DNA from: an uncultured Bacteroidales bacterium
GTDB taxonomy: Bacteria > Bacteroidota > Bacteroidia > Bacteroidales > Paludibacteraceae
DNA length: 45,551 nucleotides
Assembly: GCA_902799555.1 (NCBI GenBank)
Contig: CADCBB010000002.1
Span: 1-45,551 of the forward strand
Direction of reading: 5' to 3'
A program made the translations under genes and the position numbers. Shown here one piece after another: positions 17,130 through 26,220 of the stretch. The stretch's first letter is position 1, and every line of letters begins with the position of its first letter. The notes beneath the pieces are model-generated. The model ran no database searches and was not told the origin of the DNA. It saw only the letters and a program-made list of their open reading frames with translations.

Positions 17130-17873
17130 ATGAATATCGTAGTAGTAAACGACGACGGCTGGGGAACGGCAGGCATCCGCTTATTGGCCAAAGAGATGAC
17201 CAAGTTAGGCAAAGTGACAGTCATCTGTCCGGATGGTGCGCGAAGCGGAAAAGCGGCGAGTATCAGTGTAGAGACACCGATATACATCCGTCGGGTCGAA
17301 GAGCATGATCTCAACGGCGCGAAGGTCTATACGACCAACGGAACGCCGGCGGACTGCATCAAGATCGCCCGCGAGTACCTCTTTCCGGATCAGCCGATCG
17401 ACCTCGTCGTGTCGGGTATTAACCACGGCTCCAATGCGGCTGTCAATGCCATGTATTCGGGTACGATCGGTGCCTGTCTCGTGGCGGCGGAGAAGGGCAT
17501 TCCGGCGATCGGCTGGTCGATAGACAGCCATGCGATGGACGTCGATCTGCATTGGTTGCAACCCTTCTTGGTCGAAGTGACGCAACATCTGTACGAAGAA
17601 GGCATCGCACCGCGAACCGTCTTTAATATCAACGCGCCGGTAGGGGAGATAGAAGGTATACGTTGGACACGGCAATGCGTCGGGCACTGGTCCAAAGAGT
17701 TGGTGCCCCTCACGGACGAACTGCCCGAAGGCGTTCTCCAAGGATGGAAACTCGGCGGCGAGTTCGTCAACGATGAACCGTCTGCTACCGATACGGATAT
17801 ATGGGCGATGCAGCATCAGTTATTAGCCATCACGCCGCTTACATTAGACTGGACGGACTATGGATCGCTTTGA
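17130..17873 (+). CDS. surE: 5'-nucleotidase SurE
   Basis: A 247-residue SurE, a metal-dependent 5'/3'-nucleotidase acting on nucleoside monophosphates. The metal-binding aspartates are in VVNDDGW (residues 8-9), with a serine near 39 (ARSGKAAS) and the asparagine of SGINHGSN (about 94-101). Length is normal. It lies 5 nt after the M16 gene and overlaps a small membrane-protein gene by 14 nt. Confidence 0.97.
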   Translation: MNIVVVNDDGWGTAGIRLLAKEMTKLGKVTVICPDGARSGKAASISVETPIYIRRVEEHDLNGAKVYTTNGTPADCIKIAREYLFPDQPIDLVVSGINHGSNAAVNAMYSGTIGACLVAAEKGIPAIGWSIDSHAMDVDLHWLQPFLVEVTQHLYEEGIAPRTVFNINAPVGEIEGIRWTRQCVGHWSKELVPLTDELPEGVLQGWKLGGEFVNDEPSATDTDIWAMQHQLLAITPLTLDWTDYGSL

Positions 17874-18138
17874 CCGCTATTGGATAGGGATATTGGTAGG
17901 TCTGTTGTTGCCTGCTGTCTTCGGACTCACCTATATCGAGGTGATGAACCTCTGGTATCCGCTGCAGACCCTGCAGTTCGAAGCCGGAGGTGTCTTGTCC
18001 AAACTGCTGCTCGTCAGTGTCTTTCCGGACTTGGCGCTTATCTTCGTCTTCTACACGACGGACACATGGCGCCTCTCCAAAGGCGTCTTAGCGGGTGCCA
18101 TGCCCTATATCCTGGCAGCGATTATTGTTTCGATGTGA
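17860..18138 (+). CDS. Small three-helix membrane protein
   Basis: A 92-residue, strongly hydrophobic protein with three predicted helices (about 8-30, 45-65, 73-91). It has no recognised domain. Its start lies inside the end of surE, so it is probably co-translated. Its last 17 nt overlap the end of the convergent lpxB. Position between surE and lpxB suggests an envelope role, but this is inference only. Confidence 0.72.
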   Translation: MDRFDRYWIGILVGLLLPAVFGLTYIEVMNLWYPLQTLQFEAGGVLSKLLLVSVFPDLALIFVFYTTDTWRLSKGVLAGAMPYILAAIIVSM

Positions 18139-19219
18139 TAATCTCGGCCGCAGTGACCGAAGCGGGTTGAGAACCCAAGAGTTGAACGAGGTGCTCGTAC
18201 GATGCGAGCATCTCTTTTTTATAGTCTTCATCACGCAGCAGACGATTCAGTTCGGCGGCTACGTTCTCGGTCGTGAACGCATCTGCAATGCATTCTTTGA
18301 TCACCTCCTTGCCGGCGATGATATTGACCAAAGTAAAATAAGGGATGGAGAAAAAGAGCGGTTGTGCCCAACGAATCAAACCGATCAACTTGGAGCCGGC
18401 CAGATGATAAACCGCTACTTGCGGACAACCCAATAAGGCGGTCTCTAAGGTTGCCGTTCCGGAGTTGACCACGGCGGCAGAGGCTTGCTGAACCGCATCA
18501 TATGTATCACGTGTCAGCCTTTCATTGGCGCGAAGATACGGAGCGTAGAAGGCATCTTCGATGTTCGGCGCCGCACACACTACGATCTCATAATCCGCAA
18601 ACTGCCGTGCAGCTTCCAACATACGCGGCAGACAGTTCGTGATTTCAGAAGGTCTGCTGCCCGGTAAGATAGCTAGGATATTAGAATCCCTATACCTTCT
18701 AGGTACTCTGGCGATTTCCTCCGCCGTCGGATTTCCCACATAGCGGCAGGTATAGCCATACTTCGCATAAAACGCCGGCTCAAAGGGGAAGATACCGAGT
18801 ACCTCATCGCATAGACGCGTGATCTGATGCACGCGCCTGCGTTTCCAAGCCCATATTTTCGGCGGAATATAATAGATGATCTTCGTCTGAGGCAAGTACT
18901 GCTTGCAAAAAGCTGCCATGCGCAGGTTAAACGAAGGGTAGTCGATCAAAACCAGCACGTCCGGTTGCTCCTTCAACAGCGCCTCACGGGCAATTTCGAA
19001 ATTAGCTTGTACTTCCTTCCAATGACGCATTACGGTAACAAAACCCATAAAGGCCATATGGCGGATATGCCGGTACAACCGACACCCGGAGGCTTCCATG
19101 CGGTCGCCTCCGAGGCCTGCTATCTGTGCCTTCGGGTCACGCAACCGGATCTGCTTGATTAGTTCTGCTGCGTGCGTATCGCCCGATGCCTCACCTGCTA
19201 TGAAGAAATAATTTTTAAT
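18122..19219 (-). CDS. lpxB: Lipid-A-disaccharide synthase, apparent ATT start
   Basis: LpxB joins UDP-2,3-diacylglucosamine and lipid X to make the lipid A disaccharide at the inner membrane. The conserved N-terminus (IAGEASGDTHA) is encoded upstream of the first in-frame ATG (19144), so that ATG cannot be the true start. Reading back, the frame is closed by a TAA that is also the stop codon of glmM (19238-19236). Between it and the IAGE motif there is no ATG, GTG or TTG. ATT at 19219-19217 gives (M)KNYFFIAGEASGD, matching the usual MKY-IAGE start, and a 365-residue protein. Other features: YYIPPKIWAWK, the PGSRPSEI donor-site block, NSGTATLE. A degenerate CTAG-rich patch lies at 18668-18708. 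Confidence 0.9.
   Translation of the reverse strand: MKNYFFIAGEASGDTHAAELIKQIRLRDPKAQIAGLGGDRMEASGCRLYRHIRHMAFMGFVTVMRHWKEVQANFEIAREALLKEQPDVLVLIDYPSFNLRMAAFCKQYLPQTKIIYYIPPKIWAWKRRRVHQITRLCDEVLGIFPFEPAFYAKYGYTCRYVGNPTAEEIARVPRRYRDSNILAILPGSRPSEITNCLPRMLEAARQFADYEIVVCAAPNIEDAFYAPYLRANERLTRDTYDAVQQASAAVVNSGTATLETALLGCPQVAVYHLAGSKLIGLIRWAQPLFFSIPYFTLVNIIAGKEVIKECIADAFTTENVAAELNRLLRDEDYKKEMLASYEHLVQLLGSQPASVTAAEIITSKQ
18668..18708 (-). repeat. Degenerate CTAG-containing patch in lpxB
   Basis: Two CTAG sites (18673, 18699) flank loose 7-9-nt periodic sequence in the codons before PGSRPSE. It is weaker than the other arrays and may be a decayed copy. Confidence 0.4.
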
Positions 19220-19246
19220 TCTTAATTTTTAATTTTTAATTCTTCA
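19212..19246 (-). repeat. Heptamer array AATTAAA at the glmM/lpxB junction
   Basis: On the plus strand TTTTTAA, TTCTTAA, TTTTTAA, TTTTTAA and TTCTTCA follow head to tail. The array contains the glmM stop codon (19236-19238) and the only plausible lpxB start (ATT, 19217-19219). Confidence 0.95.
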
Positions 19247-20609
19247 CGACATCGATCACTTTCTGCGCAAGCGCATTCGCTTCGTCCATCGTCGCGGCTT
19301 CCGAATACACGCGAATGATAGGCTCCGTATTAGACTTACGCAGATGAACCCATCCGTCCGCAAAATCGATCTTCACACCGTCGCGGTCGTTCACGCGCTC
19401 GTTCTTATAGAGTTCCTTCACGCGTGCCAGGATAGCGTCCACATCGGTGTCCGGCGTCAGGTCAATACGGTTCTTACTGATGCAGTAGTTCGGCAGCGTA
19501 CGACGCAGTTCGCTCACTTTCATATCCAGGTGTGCCAGATGGCTTAAGAACAACGCGATACCTACCAGCGCATCACGACCGTAATGGCATTCCGGATAGA
19601 TCACACCGCCGTTTCCTTCACCGCCGATCACGGCATTCACGCGCTTCATCTCCGCTACTACGTTCACTTCGCCTACCGCACTCGCGCTGTACTCACCGCC
19701 ATGCGCACGCGTCACATCGCTCAACGCACGCGTACTCGACATGTTACTTACCGTATTGCCCGGCGTGTGACGCAAGATATAATCGGCTACGCTCACCAGC
19801 GTGTATTCCTCGCCGAACATATCGCCGTTCTCACAGATGATCGCCAAACGATCCACATCCGGATCCACTACAAAACCTACATCCGCTTTCCCGCTCTTGA
19901 GCAGATCACTAATCTCGGTCAAGTGTTGCGGAAGAGGTTCGGGATTATGCGGGAAATGACCGTTCGGTGTGCAGTTCAGTTCGATGATGTTCTCTACGCC
20001 TACCGCCTTTAATATCGCCGGAATAGCGAGACCACCTACCGAGTTCACGCAGTCGATGGCAACGGTGAAGTTGCGCTTCTTGATCGCCTCCACATCGACC
20101 AACTTCAGATTCAGTACCTGCTGCACATGGTAGGGCAAGTAGTCTTTGTGGGTCATGTGACCTAAATTATCTACCTCTGCGAACTGAAAATCTTCCGCTT
20201 CTGCAAGCGCCAACACACCCTTCCCTTCGGCATCGTTGAGGAACTCACCATGCTCGTTGAGCAACTTCAGCGCGTTCCATTGTTTGGGGTTGTGACTTGC
20301 CGTCAGGATGATACCTCCGGCGGCCTTCTCACCCGTAACGGCCAACTCGGTCGTCGGCGTCGTCGCCAAACCGATATTGACCACATCGTACCCCATACCC
20401 ATCAGCGTGCCGCATACGATCTGCTCCACCATCGGCCCGCTCAAACGCGCATCACGTCCCACTACAATCGTGTTGTTATCAGGCATCGCTGCGCGACGTT
20501 GGGTGGCGTAGGCTGCCGTAAAACGAACGATATCCACAGGGTTCAGACCCTCACCCACGCGACCACCTATCGTGCCGCGGATACCGGAAATAGATTTAAC
20601 TAAACTCAT
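19236..20609 (-). CDS. glmM: Phosphoglucosamine mutase, GlmM-type
   Basis: A 457-residue alpha-D-phosphohexomutase that most likely converts glucosamine-6-phosphate to glucosamine-1-phosphate for UDP-GlcNAc. The phosphoserine loop is TASHNP (Ser105), the metal loop DPDVDR, the sugar-binding loop GEGNGG, and the phosphate-binding loop RKSNTEP. Phosphomannomutase/phosphoglucomutase specificity cannot be excluded from sequence alone, but co-transcription with lpxB favours GlmM. Start ATG at 20609 lies 1 nt after the upstream lipoprotein stop. Its stop is inside a heptamer array. Confidence 0.9.
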   Translation of the reverse strand: MSLVKSISGIRGTIGGRVGEGLNPVDIVRFTAAYATQRRAAMPDNNTIVVGRDARLSGPMVEQIVCGTLMGMGYDVVNIGLATTPTTELAVTGEKAAGGIILTASHNPKQWNALKLLNEHGEFLNDAEGKGVLALAEAEDFQFAEVDNLGHMTHKDYLPYHVQQVLNLKLVDVEAIKKRNFTVAIDCVNSVGGLAIPAILKAVGVENIIELNCTPNGHFPHNPEPLPQHLTEISDLLKSGKADVGFVVDPDVDRLAIICENGDMFGEEYTLVSVADYILRHTPGNTVSNMSSTRALSDVTRAHGGEYSASAVGEVNVVAEMKRVNAVIGGEGNGGVIYPECHYGRDALVGIALFLSHLAHLDMKVSELRRTLPNYCISKNRIDLTPDTDVDAILARVKELYKNERVNDRDGVKIDFADGWVHLRKSNTEPIIRVYSEAATMDEANALAQKVIDVVKN

Positions 20610-20610
20610 A

Positions 20611-21180
20611 TTATGGTTTTACTTTGATTTTTAAAATATACACATATGGCGTCACCGAGTTCTGCTCGGTGGAGAATCCCAGTTTACTCGGTACAATCAC
20701 CTCGCATTGCGAGTTCGGGTAGCCCATCAGACCTACCGCCACATGCCATGCTACGCACTCGCACTCGGTCGTGTTGTAATAATGGAACTCGGTCGGATAA
20801 GCTTGTTCCAGCGTCGTCCAATAATCCAAAGTATCAGGGTTCTCCGTCAAATCAAACCGCTTATACCGCATAATGATCAGGTCGTTGGCTACGATCTTCA
20901 TATCTACCGTATCATGCCTTACGCTATCGATGCTCACCGTATCGCCGCGCGAAATCAGATGGAAATAAAGGTTGTCGTACCCTTTCACTTTATAGTACTC
21001 TTTCTCTGCCCATACATGATCTTTCGCCGGCTCTTCGTCCAGGATCACTAAGTTTTTCCGACTGATATAGTTAGCGATCAACTTATCTTCCTGATCACGC
21101 AGTCGGGAATAGGTGTTGTTATTGCATCCCATTACGATGAACGCGATGCCGATCAATGCCCATACAATTCTTCTTTTCAT
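20611..21180 (-). CDS. Lipoprotein, possibly DUF4827/FKBP-like
   Basis: A 189-residue lipoprotein (lipobox VMGC, Cys19). Segments such as YISRKNLVILDEEP, VKPYDNLYFHLISRGD-type strands and an HVAVGLMG-VIVPSKLG region recall the DUF4827 lipoproteins of Bacteroidetes, which are relatives of FKBP isomerases; this assignment is from memory and tentative. No catalytic residues can be named. It lies 3 nt after the FKBP-like gene and 1 nt before glmM, inside the envelope operon. Confidence 0.75.
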   Translation of the reverse strand: MKRRIVWALIGIAFIVMGCNNNTYSRLRDQEDKLIANYISRKNLVILDEEPAKDHVWAEKEYYKVKGYDNLYFHLISRGDTVSIDSVRHDTVDMKIVANDLIIMRYKRFDLTENPDTLDYWTTLEQAYPTEFHYYNTTECECVAWHVAVGLMGYPNSQCEVIVPSKLGFSTEQNSVTPYVYILKIKVKP

Positions 21181-21183
21181 TTT

Positions 21184-21711
21184 TTATCTCAATTCGATGT
21201 CTATAATCACATTCTCATACGGCGGAATACGATCTGTTCCGCGTAAGCCGAAGGCAGTGTACCAGGGAGCCAACAGACGTGCTTGTGCGCCGTGATGCAT
21301 CTCGCCGATATTCTCTTCCACCGCTTGCGGTAACTCTTTCTTGCCGATGCGGTAACTCGCTTCGCTATCTTCCAACAGCTGCATCTTCAGGTCGTACACA
21401 CGCATGCGGATCGTCCATTCTTCATTGGCTTGCGGAGTCGGGGTCGTCTCGTCACCCTTGCTCATGATCCGCATCCAGGTGCCGGCTTCGTATAAGGCGA
21501 ACGCACTATCCTGCTCCTGAGCCAACGCCGTCAACTCTCTGTCTGCTGCCTCCGCCAACTGTTGGTTGAGTTGCAGCAAAGCCAAAGCCGCACTGTCCAC
21601 TTGCGGCTCCTGCCCTTTGCGTTGACTCGGCGTCTGAGGCGCTTGATGTCCGCAACCTACGAACATCATTGCCATCAACACAAAAACGACTATGCTTCTT
21701 TCAACTTTCAA
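21184..21711 (-). CDS. FKBP-like lipoprotein, TTG start in a repeat
   Basis: A 175-residue lipoprotein (lipobox MFVGC, Cys20) whose C-terminal 100 residues resemble an FKBP-type peptidyl-prolyl isomerase: a GEMHHGAQARLLAP flap, TAFGLRG, and the terminal PPYENVIIDIEL strand. Active-site aromatic residues are not all conserved, so activity is uncertain. No in-frame ATG lies before the signal peptide core; TTG at 21711-21709 is the best start and lies within a heptamer array. The same array holds the stop of the upstream kinase. The encoded N-terminus MKVER is also the start of the MBL protein at 35338. Confidence 0.82.
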   Translation of the reverse strand: MKVERSIVVFVLMAMMFVGCGHQAPQTPSQRKGQEPQVDSAALALLQLNQQLAEAADRELTALAQEQDSAFALYEAGTWMRIMSKGDETTPTPQANEEWTIRMRVYDLKMQLLEDSEASYRIGKKELPQAVEENIGEMHHGAQARLLAPWYTAFGLRGTDRIPPYENVIIDIELR

Positions 21712-21733
21712 CTTTAAACTTTCAACTTTCGCC
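21699..21733 (-). repeat. Heptamer array GTTGAAA at the kinase/FKBP junction
   Basis: On the plus strand TTTCAAC, TTTCAAC, TTTAAAC, TTTCAAC and TTTCGCC. The unit at 21720-21726 contains the kinase TGA stop, and the unit at 21706-21712 contains the TTG start of the FKBP-like gene. Confidence 0.95.
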
Positions 21734-24700
21734 TTTATTCGCCAACGCAGCCCTGCGGTATTCGCTTGGCGTCACGCCATACGTGTTCTTGAAGCATTTT
21801 GCGAAATAACGGCTGTCGTTCATACCCACCATATAGGTCACTTCCGTGATGTTATATCGCTGCTCTTCCAGCAGTTGTGCCGCACGCTTGATACGCATCT
21901 CGCGGATGAACTCCACCGGACTCAGACCCGTCAGGCTCTTCAATTTATTGAAGAATACCGTACGACCCATACCCATCTCGTCCACCATCTCATCGACCGT
22001 CAGCGTGTTATTGTCCATCTGCCGCTCCATCACATCCAGCAACTTTGCCAGGAACGAGTCGCTTGGGATAGGCTCATCGGCTTTCTGCGGCTCCAGACGC
22101 ATCAGACGTTCGCGGTAACTTTGCTCCAACTGATTGCGTTGTACTAATATATTATGGATACGCGCGCGCAGGTATTCGGGTTCGAAAGGCTTGGTCACAT
22201 AGTCATCCGCGCCGTCTTCCATCGCCTGCAAACGACTCTCGATAGCTGTCTTGGCGGTCAGCAGAATCACCGGAATGAAGTCGTAGTCTTTATTGCGCTT
22301 GATGAACTGGGTCAACTCCAACCCGTCCACATTCGGCATCATCAGGTCGGTCACTACCAGATCTACCGCCTTCGTCCGGATGATCTCTTCCGCTTCTGCG
22401 CCGTCGCTTGCCGTCAGCACATGGTAGTCGTGACTGAGGATGTTGGTCAGGAAATTACGCATATCGACGCTGTCATCAACCACGAGGATCGTGCGAGCCG
22501 AGTCTTGTGCATCGCCTTCCAACTGCTCCATCTTGTCTTCGAAGGTGGGAGCAACGGTCGGAGGTGCTACCGTCTCTTCATCGGCGAGAAACTCCACATC
22601 ATCCCCGAAATGTTCCTTACCGGTATGCAGCAGGATGGTGATGGTCGTACCCTTGCCCACTTCGCTCTCCACATCGATATAACCGTGGTGCAGGTCCACC
22701 AACTCTTTGGTGAGGTTCATACCGATACCCGTACCTGTTATTCCGGTGTTGTTCAACTCGTTGTTGCTGGAGAAGCGCTCAAACAGCACACTGCGTTTCT
22801 CGGGCGCGATGCCGATACCTTCATCTTGCACGGCTAGCGTCACAAAGCCCGGTTTGGAGTCAATAATCACGCGGATCGCTTTGCCGGCCGGCGTGAACTT
22901 AAACGCATTGCTCAGTAAGTTCCACAAGATCGTATCCATTCGCTGCCGATCCACCCAAACGGTGGAGTCTTCGGCGCGGTTCTCTATCTCAAACTGAATA
23001 TGTTTCTCGTACGCCTCTTTCTTGAAGTTCGCGCTGGTCTCTTCCACAAGGCTGCTGAGCATCGTCTGTTGCAGTTTGAGTTTCATCTTCTGGTTCTGCA
23101 CCTTACGGAACTCCAGCAGTTGGTTCACCATGCGCAACATACGTTGGCCGTTGCTCTGCACGATCTCCAATTGGCTGCGGACGCTCTGACTGATGCGCTC
23201 GTTCTGCAAGATGTTGTCGATCGGCGCTACAATGAGCGTCAGCGGCGTACGTAACTCATGACTGATATTGGTGAAGAATCGCAACTTGATATCCGTCACC
23301 TGTTGCTCCACTTTCACGCGTTGCCGCAGGTTGTTATAGGTTGCGATCGTGTAAATCGTCAAGCCGATGAAGAGGATGATAGCTAATACGTACAGCATGA
23401 TTGCCCACCAGCTGAGCCATATCGGCGTCTCCACCTCGATCACCATCGTCTTTTCATTATCGACCTCGCCACCCTCGCGGTTCGTCGAACGCACATGGAA
23501 GACGTACGTCCCGTGAAGCAGGTTGTTATAGGTCACGCGGCGGATATCTTTCGCATACTGCCATCCGTGGTCGATGCCGTCCATCCGGTAGAAATAGAGT
23601 ATCTTGTCCGCACCCACATAGTCCATCGCCGCATATTCGATCGTGATATTACTACCGTTCGGGATGGTGATCGTGTCGCCCGATAAGGTTTGGTCCTGCA
23701 CCGCCACACGCGTGATACGCAAGGGGGGTATCGAGTTGGTACGACGTATACGACTCGGGTCAAACGAACAGTAACCGTTAGAGTAGCCGAATAGAATGTG
23801 TCCTTCCGGCGTACGCAGCGCCTCTGCCTCCGTGAAGTACGTATTCTCTTCGCCGTCCAGCGCGTCGTAATAATATAGTTCACCCGTCACCAGATTCAAT
23901 TGCGCGATATCGCTCTCTGAACTGAACCATAGACTTGTTCCGTCGCCTACCATCGATAGGATGATATCGTGGTAGGTCTCCACGCGTGTGATCTCCACGT
24001 TCGGATCTTTGGGATTCAATGTCATCAATCCGCCGCCGAACGAACCTAACCACAGTTTATCCAGACTGTAGTGGATAGCGCGGATGTCATAGCATGGGAT
24101 CACCGTGCTCTCTAAGGTGCTCAGGTTCACGCGCATCACACCCGTCGTCGTGCCGCACCAGAGCGTCTCATCTACGATCTCGATATCGCGCACTTTCATC
24201 CCTTGGCCTACTACCTCCGGTGCATCCCATCCTGCACCGTTCCAACGGATGATGTTCACACCGCCTCCGTAGGTAGCCACGTATAACGTGCCGTCACGAC
24301 CTTCCTCTATATCATAAATATCCGGATGGGAAGTAGGTATCCTTTCGCCTTTAATCTTTAACCCTTCACCCTTAATCAGACCATTTCCTTTCGTGCCATA
24401 CAGCATACCGTGACGGGTTTCCAGCGCACTATACACGTTCGTCTCCGATTTGATCAGCGTCAGTACCTCCCCTTTCTTCGTGCGAGCGAAAGCACGTACC
24501 TCGCCGTTATCGCGATCTGAATGACGCAGGTCATGCAGTTGGTATGGCGTCGGCTCCATGTTGATGCAATCCACACCGCCGTCGTATGTCGCTACCCACA
24601 TCAATCCGTCCCGATCTACATACGCCGTGTGAATCATGTTCGTCAACCCGTCGATCGGATACACCAACTCATCTTTGTCGTAGTCATAGTAACTCCAACC

Positions 24701-25294
24701 GCCGCCTGTCGGATTCACCCACGTACGGCCTTGCGAGTCTTCCAGCAGGAAGAAGTGTTGTCTCAGACGTCCCGCATAACGACTGTCCAAAGGCGGCGTA
24801 AACCGTTTCCATTGTCCGAATCGGTAGCGCAAGATACCGTACGTATCATCTGCCTGCCAGATAATGCCCCTACTATCCACTTTTGTGTTCTTGTCCGCCT
24901 CGCTCATCTTGGCGAGCATCCCTTCCGGCAGACTGTCATACGGCTGCTCCGTCGTGATCGTGCGGGTTGCATCCAAACGATAGTAATGGCCGTCATACGT
25001 CGTCCACCAAATCTGCTCCGCTTCATCTTCGTATATCAAGTCCACACGATTGTTCACATGCGCCTCCATGCCGTTGTTCATGGCTTTGAAGGTCTCGAAC
25101 ACATAGCCGTCAAAGCGGTTCAGTCCGTCCCACGTACCGAACCACATGAAGCCCTGCTTGTCCTGCATGATCGCCATCACCGTGTTCTGACTCATGCCGT
25201 CCTTGATGGAGTAATGTTGTATCACATAGTGCTCCTTTGCGGACACGTTTGCCAGACAAGCCAACAGACAGACAGCCCAAAGAAATCGTTTCAT
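21722..25294 (-). CDS. Hybrid two-component regulator (HTCS)
   Basis: A 1190-residue one-protein signalling system. Signal peptide 1-19; periplasmic two-component-type beta-propeller repeats and a Y_Y_Y-like domain to about 620; one helix at about 627-650; histidine kinase with NISHELRTP (His near 680) and an HATPase domain with the GIGIAPE and GTGIGMNLTKEL boxes; a receiver domain with TDLMMP (Asp near 983); and a C-terminal AraC-type DNA-binding domain. Such proteins usually sit beside polysaccharide-utilisation genes and sense glycans. Here no susC/susD pair is near; it is embedded between rfbA and envelope genes. A heptamer array inserts a Lys/Gly-rich stretch in the propeller. Ligand and targets are unknown. 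Confidence 0.95.
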   Translation of the reverse strand: MKRFLWAVCLLACLANVSAKEHYVIQHYSIKDGMSQNTVMAIMQDKQGFMWFGTWDGLNRFDGYVFETFKAMNNGMEAHVNNRVDLIYEDEAEQIWWTTYDGHYYRLDATRTITTEQPYDSLPEGMLAKMSEADKNTKVDSRGIIWQADDTYGILRYRFGQWKRFTPPLDSRYAGRLRQHFFLLEDSQGRTWVNPTGGGWSYYDYDKDELVYPIDGLTNMIHTAYVDRDGLMWVATYDGGVDCINMEPTPYQLHDLRHSDRDNGEVRAFARTKKGEVLTLIKSETNVYSALETRHGMLYGTKGNGLIKGEGLKIKGERIPTSHPDIYDIEEGRDGTLYVATYGGGVNIIRWNGAGWDAPEVVGQGMKVRDIEIVDETLWCGTTTGVMRVNLSTLESTVIPCYDIRAIHYSLDKLWLGSFGGGLMTLNPKDPNVEITRVETYHDIILSMVGDGTSLWFSSESDIAQLNLVTGELYYYDALDGEENTYFTEAEALRTPEGHILFGYSNGYCSFDPSRIRRTNSIPPLRITRVAVQDQTLSGDTITIPNGSNITIEYAAMDYVGADKILYFYRMDGIDHGWQYAKDIRRVTYNNLLHGTYVFHVRSTNREGGEVDNEKTMVIEVETPIWLSWWAIMLYVLAIILFIGLTIYTIATYNNLRQRVKVEQQVTDIKLRFFTNISHELRTPLTLIVAPIDNILQNERISQSVRSQLEIVQSNGQRMLRMVNQLLEFRKVQNQKMKLKLQQTMLSSLVEETSANFKKEAYEKHIQFEIENRAEDSTVWVDRQRMDTILWNLLSNAFKFTPAGKAIRVIIDSKPGFVTLAVQDEGIGIAPEKRSVLFERFSSNNELNNTGITGTGIGMNLTKELVDLHHGYIDVESEVGKGTTITILLHTGKEHFGDDVEFLADEETVAPPTVAPTFEDKMEQLEGDAQDSARTILVVDDSVDMRNFLTNILSHDYHVLTASDGAEAEEIIRTKAVDLVVTDLMMPNVDGLELTQFIKRNKDYDFIPVILLTAKTAIESRLQAMEDGADDYVTKPFEPEYLRARIHNILVQRNQLEQSYRERLMRLEPQKADEPIPSDSFLAKLLDVMERQMDNNTLTVDEMVDEMGMGRTVFFNKLKSLTGLSPVEFIREMRIKRAAQLLEEQRYNITEVTYMVGMNDSRYFAKCFKNTYGVTPSEYRRAALANKGES
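24341..24375 (-). repeat. Heptamer array in the HTCS propeller
   Basis: On the plus strand CCTTTCG, CCTTTAA, TCTTTAA, CCCTTCA, CCCTTAA. In frame on the minus strand it encodes a KGEGLKIKGER stretch, close to the one in the barrel protein at 11718. Confidence 0.92.
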
Positions 25295-25311
25295 TGCCGA
25301 TCGTAATTAAG

Positions 25312-26187
25312 TCAAAATCCTTTTGCTGCGAGTCTCTCCAGATAGCGGCCGTAAGCTGTCTTCATCTCTTTGCCGAGCGCAGCCAACTGCTCCGTACTGA
25401 TCCATTCGTTGCGCCATGCGATCTCTTCGATACAGCTTACATAGAAGCCCTGACGATTCTGGATGGTAGCGATGAAATTGCCCGCCTCCAACAGACTGTC
25501 GCAGTTACCCGTATCAAGCCATGCAAAACCGCGGCTGAAGAGTTTAACTTTCAGCTTGCCTTCGTTCAGATATACTTTGTTCAAGTCAGTGATCTCGTAT
25601 TCACCACGCGCACTCGGCTTCAGGGCTGCCGCCTTTTCGCATACCGTCTCGTCATAGAAATACAATCCCGGCACCGCATAATTGCTCTTTGGATTTGCCG
25701 GTTTCTCTTCCAGACTCAGAACCTTACCATTCTCATCGAACTCTACTACGCCGTACGCGCGCGGATCTGCTACTTCATAGCCGAAGATACATGCACCGCC
25801 TTCTTGCGCACTTGCTACCGCTTCTTTGAGCATATGTCCGAAATGCTGACCGTAGAACATATTATCACCCAGAATTAAACAACCCGGCTCTCCGTTGAGG
25901 AACTCTTTGCCTAATACAAACGCCTGTGCCAAGCCGTTCGGTACCAATTGCACTTTATAACTCAGTTTCATACCGATACGACTGCCGTCGCCTAATAACT
26001 CTTCGAACATCGGCAGGTCACGCGGTGTACTGATCACCAGCACTTCGCGGATGCCGGCAAGCATCAAGGTGCTTAGCGGATAATAGATCATCGGCTTGTC
26101 ATATACCGGCATGATCTGCTTACTAATCGCTTTACTCAACGGATACAAACGCGTCGCGCTTCCTCCGGCTAAAATAATTCCTTTCAT
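25312..26187 (-). CDS. rfbA: Glucose-1-phosphate thymidylyltransferase
   Basis: A 291-residue RmlA/RfbA enzyme that makes dTDP-glucose, the first step to dTDP-rhamnose. The N-terminal nucleotide motif GGSATRLYP, KQIMPVYDKPMIYYPLSTL, LGDNMFYG and the EEKPANPKS block are all present, and length is normal. It is the first gene of the long minus-strand run, with a promoter at 26221-26252. rfbB, C and D are not in the window. Two ACAGCAT heptamers directly precede the ATG (26188-26201), in the place of a ribosome-binding site. Confidence 0.96.
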   Translation of the reverse strand: MKGIILAGGSATRLYPLSKAISKQIMPVYDKPMIYYPLSTLMLAGIREVLVISTPRDLPMFEELLGDGSRIGMKLSYKVQLVPNGLAQAFVLGKEFLNGEPGCLILGDNMFYGQHFGHMLKEAVASAQEGGACIFGYEVADPRAYGVVEFDENGKVLSLEEKPANPKSNYAVPGLYFYDETVCEKAAALKPSARGEYEITDLNKVYLNEGKLKVKLFSRGFAWLDTGNCDSLLEAGNFIATIQNRQGFYVSCIEEIAWRNEWISTEQLAALGKEMKTAYGRYLERLAAKGF

Positions 26188-26220
26188 ATGCTGTATGCTG
26201 TTAATTTTTCAATCTGCCCG

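Noticed and set aside
25312-26187. Altered RfbA nucleotide loop (GGSATRLYP)
   Set aside because: Alanine at this place also occurs in normal RmlA enzymes to my knowledge, so it is not evidence of lost activity.
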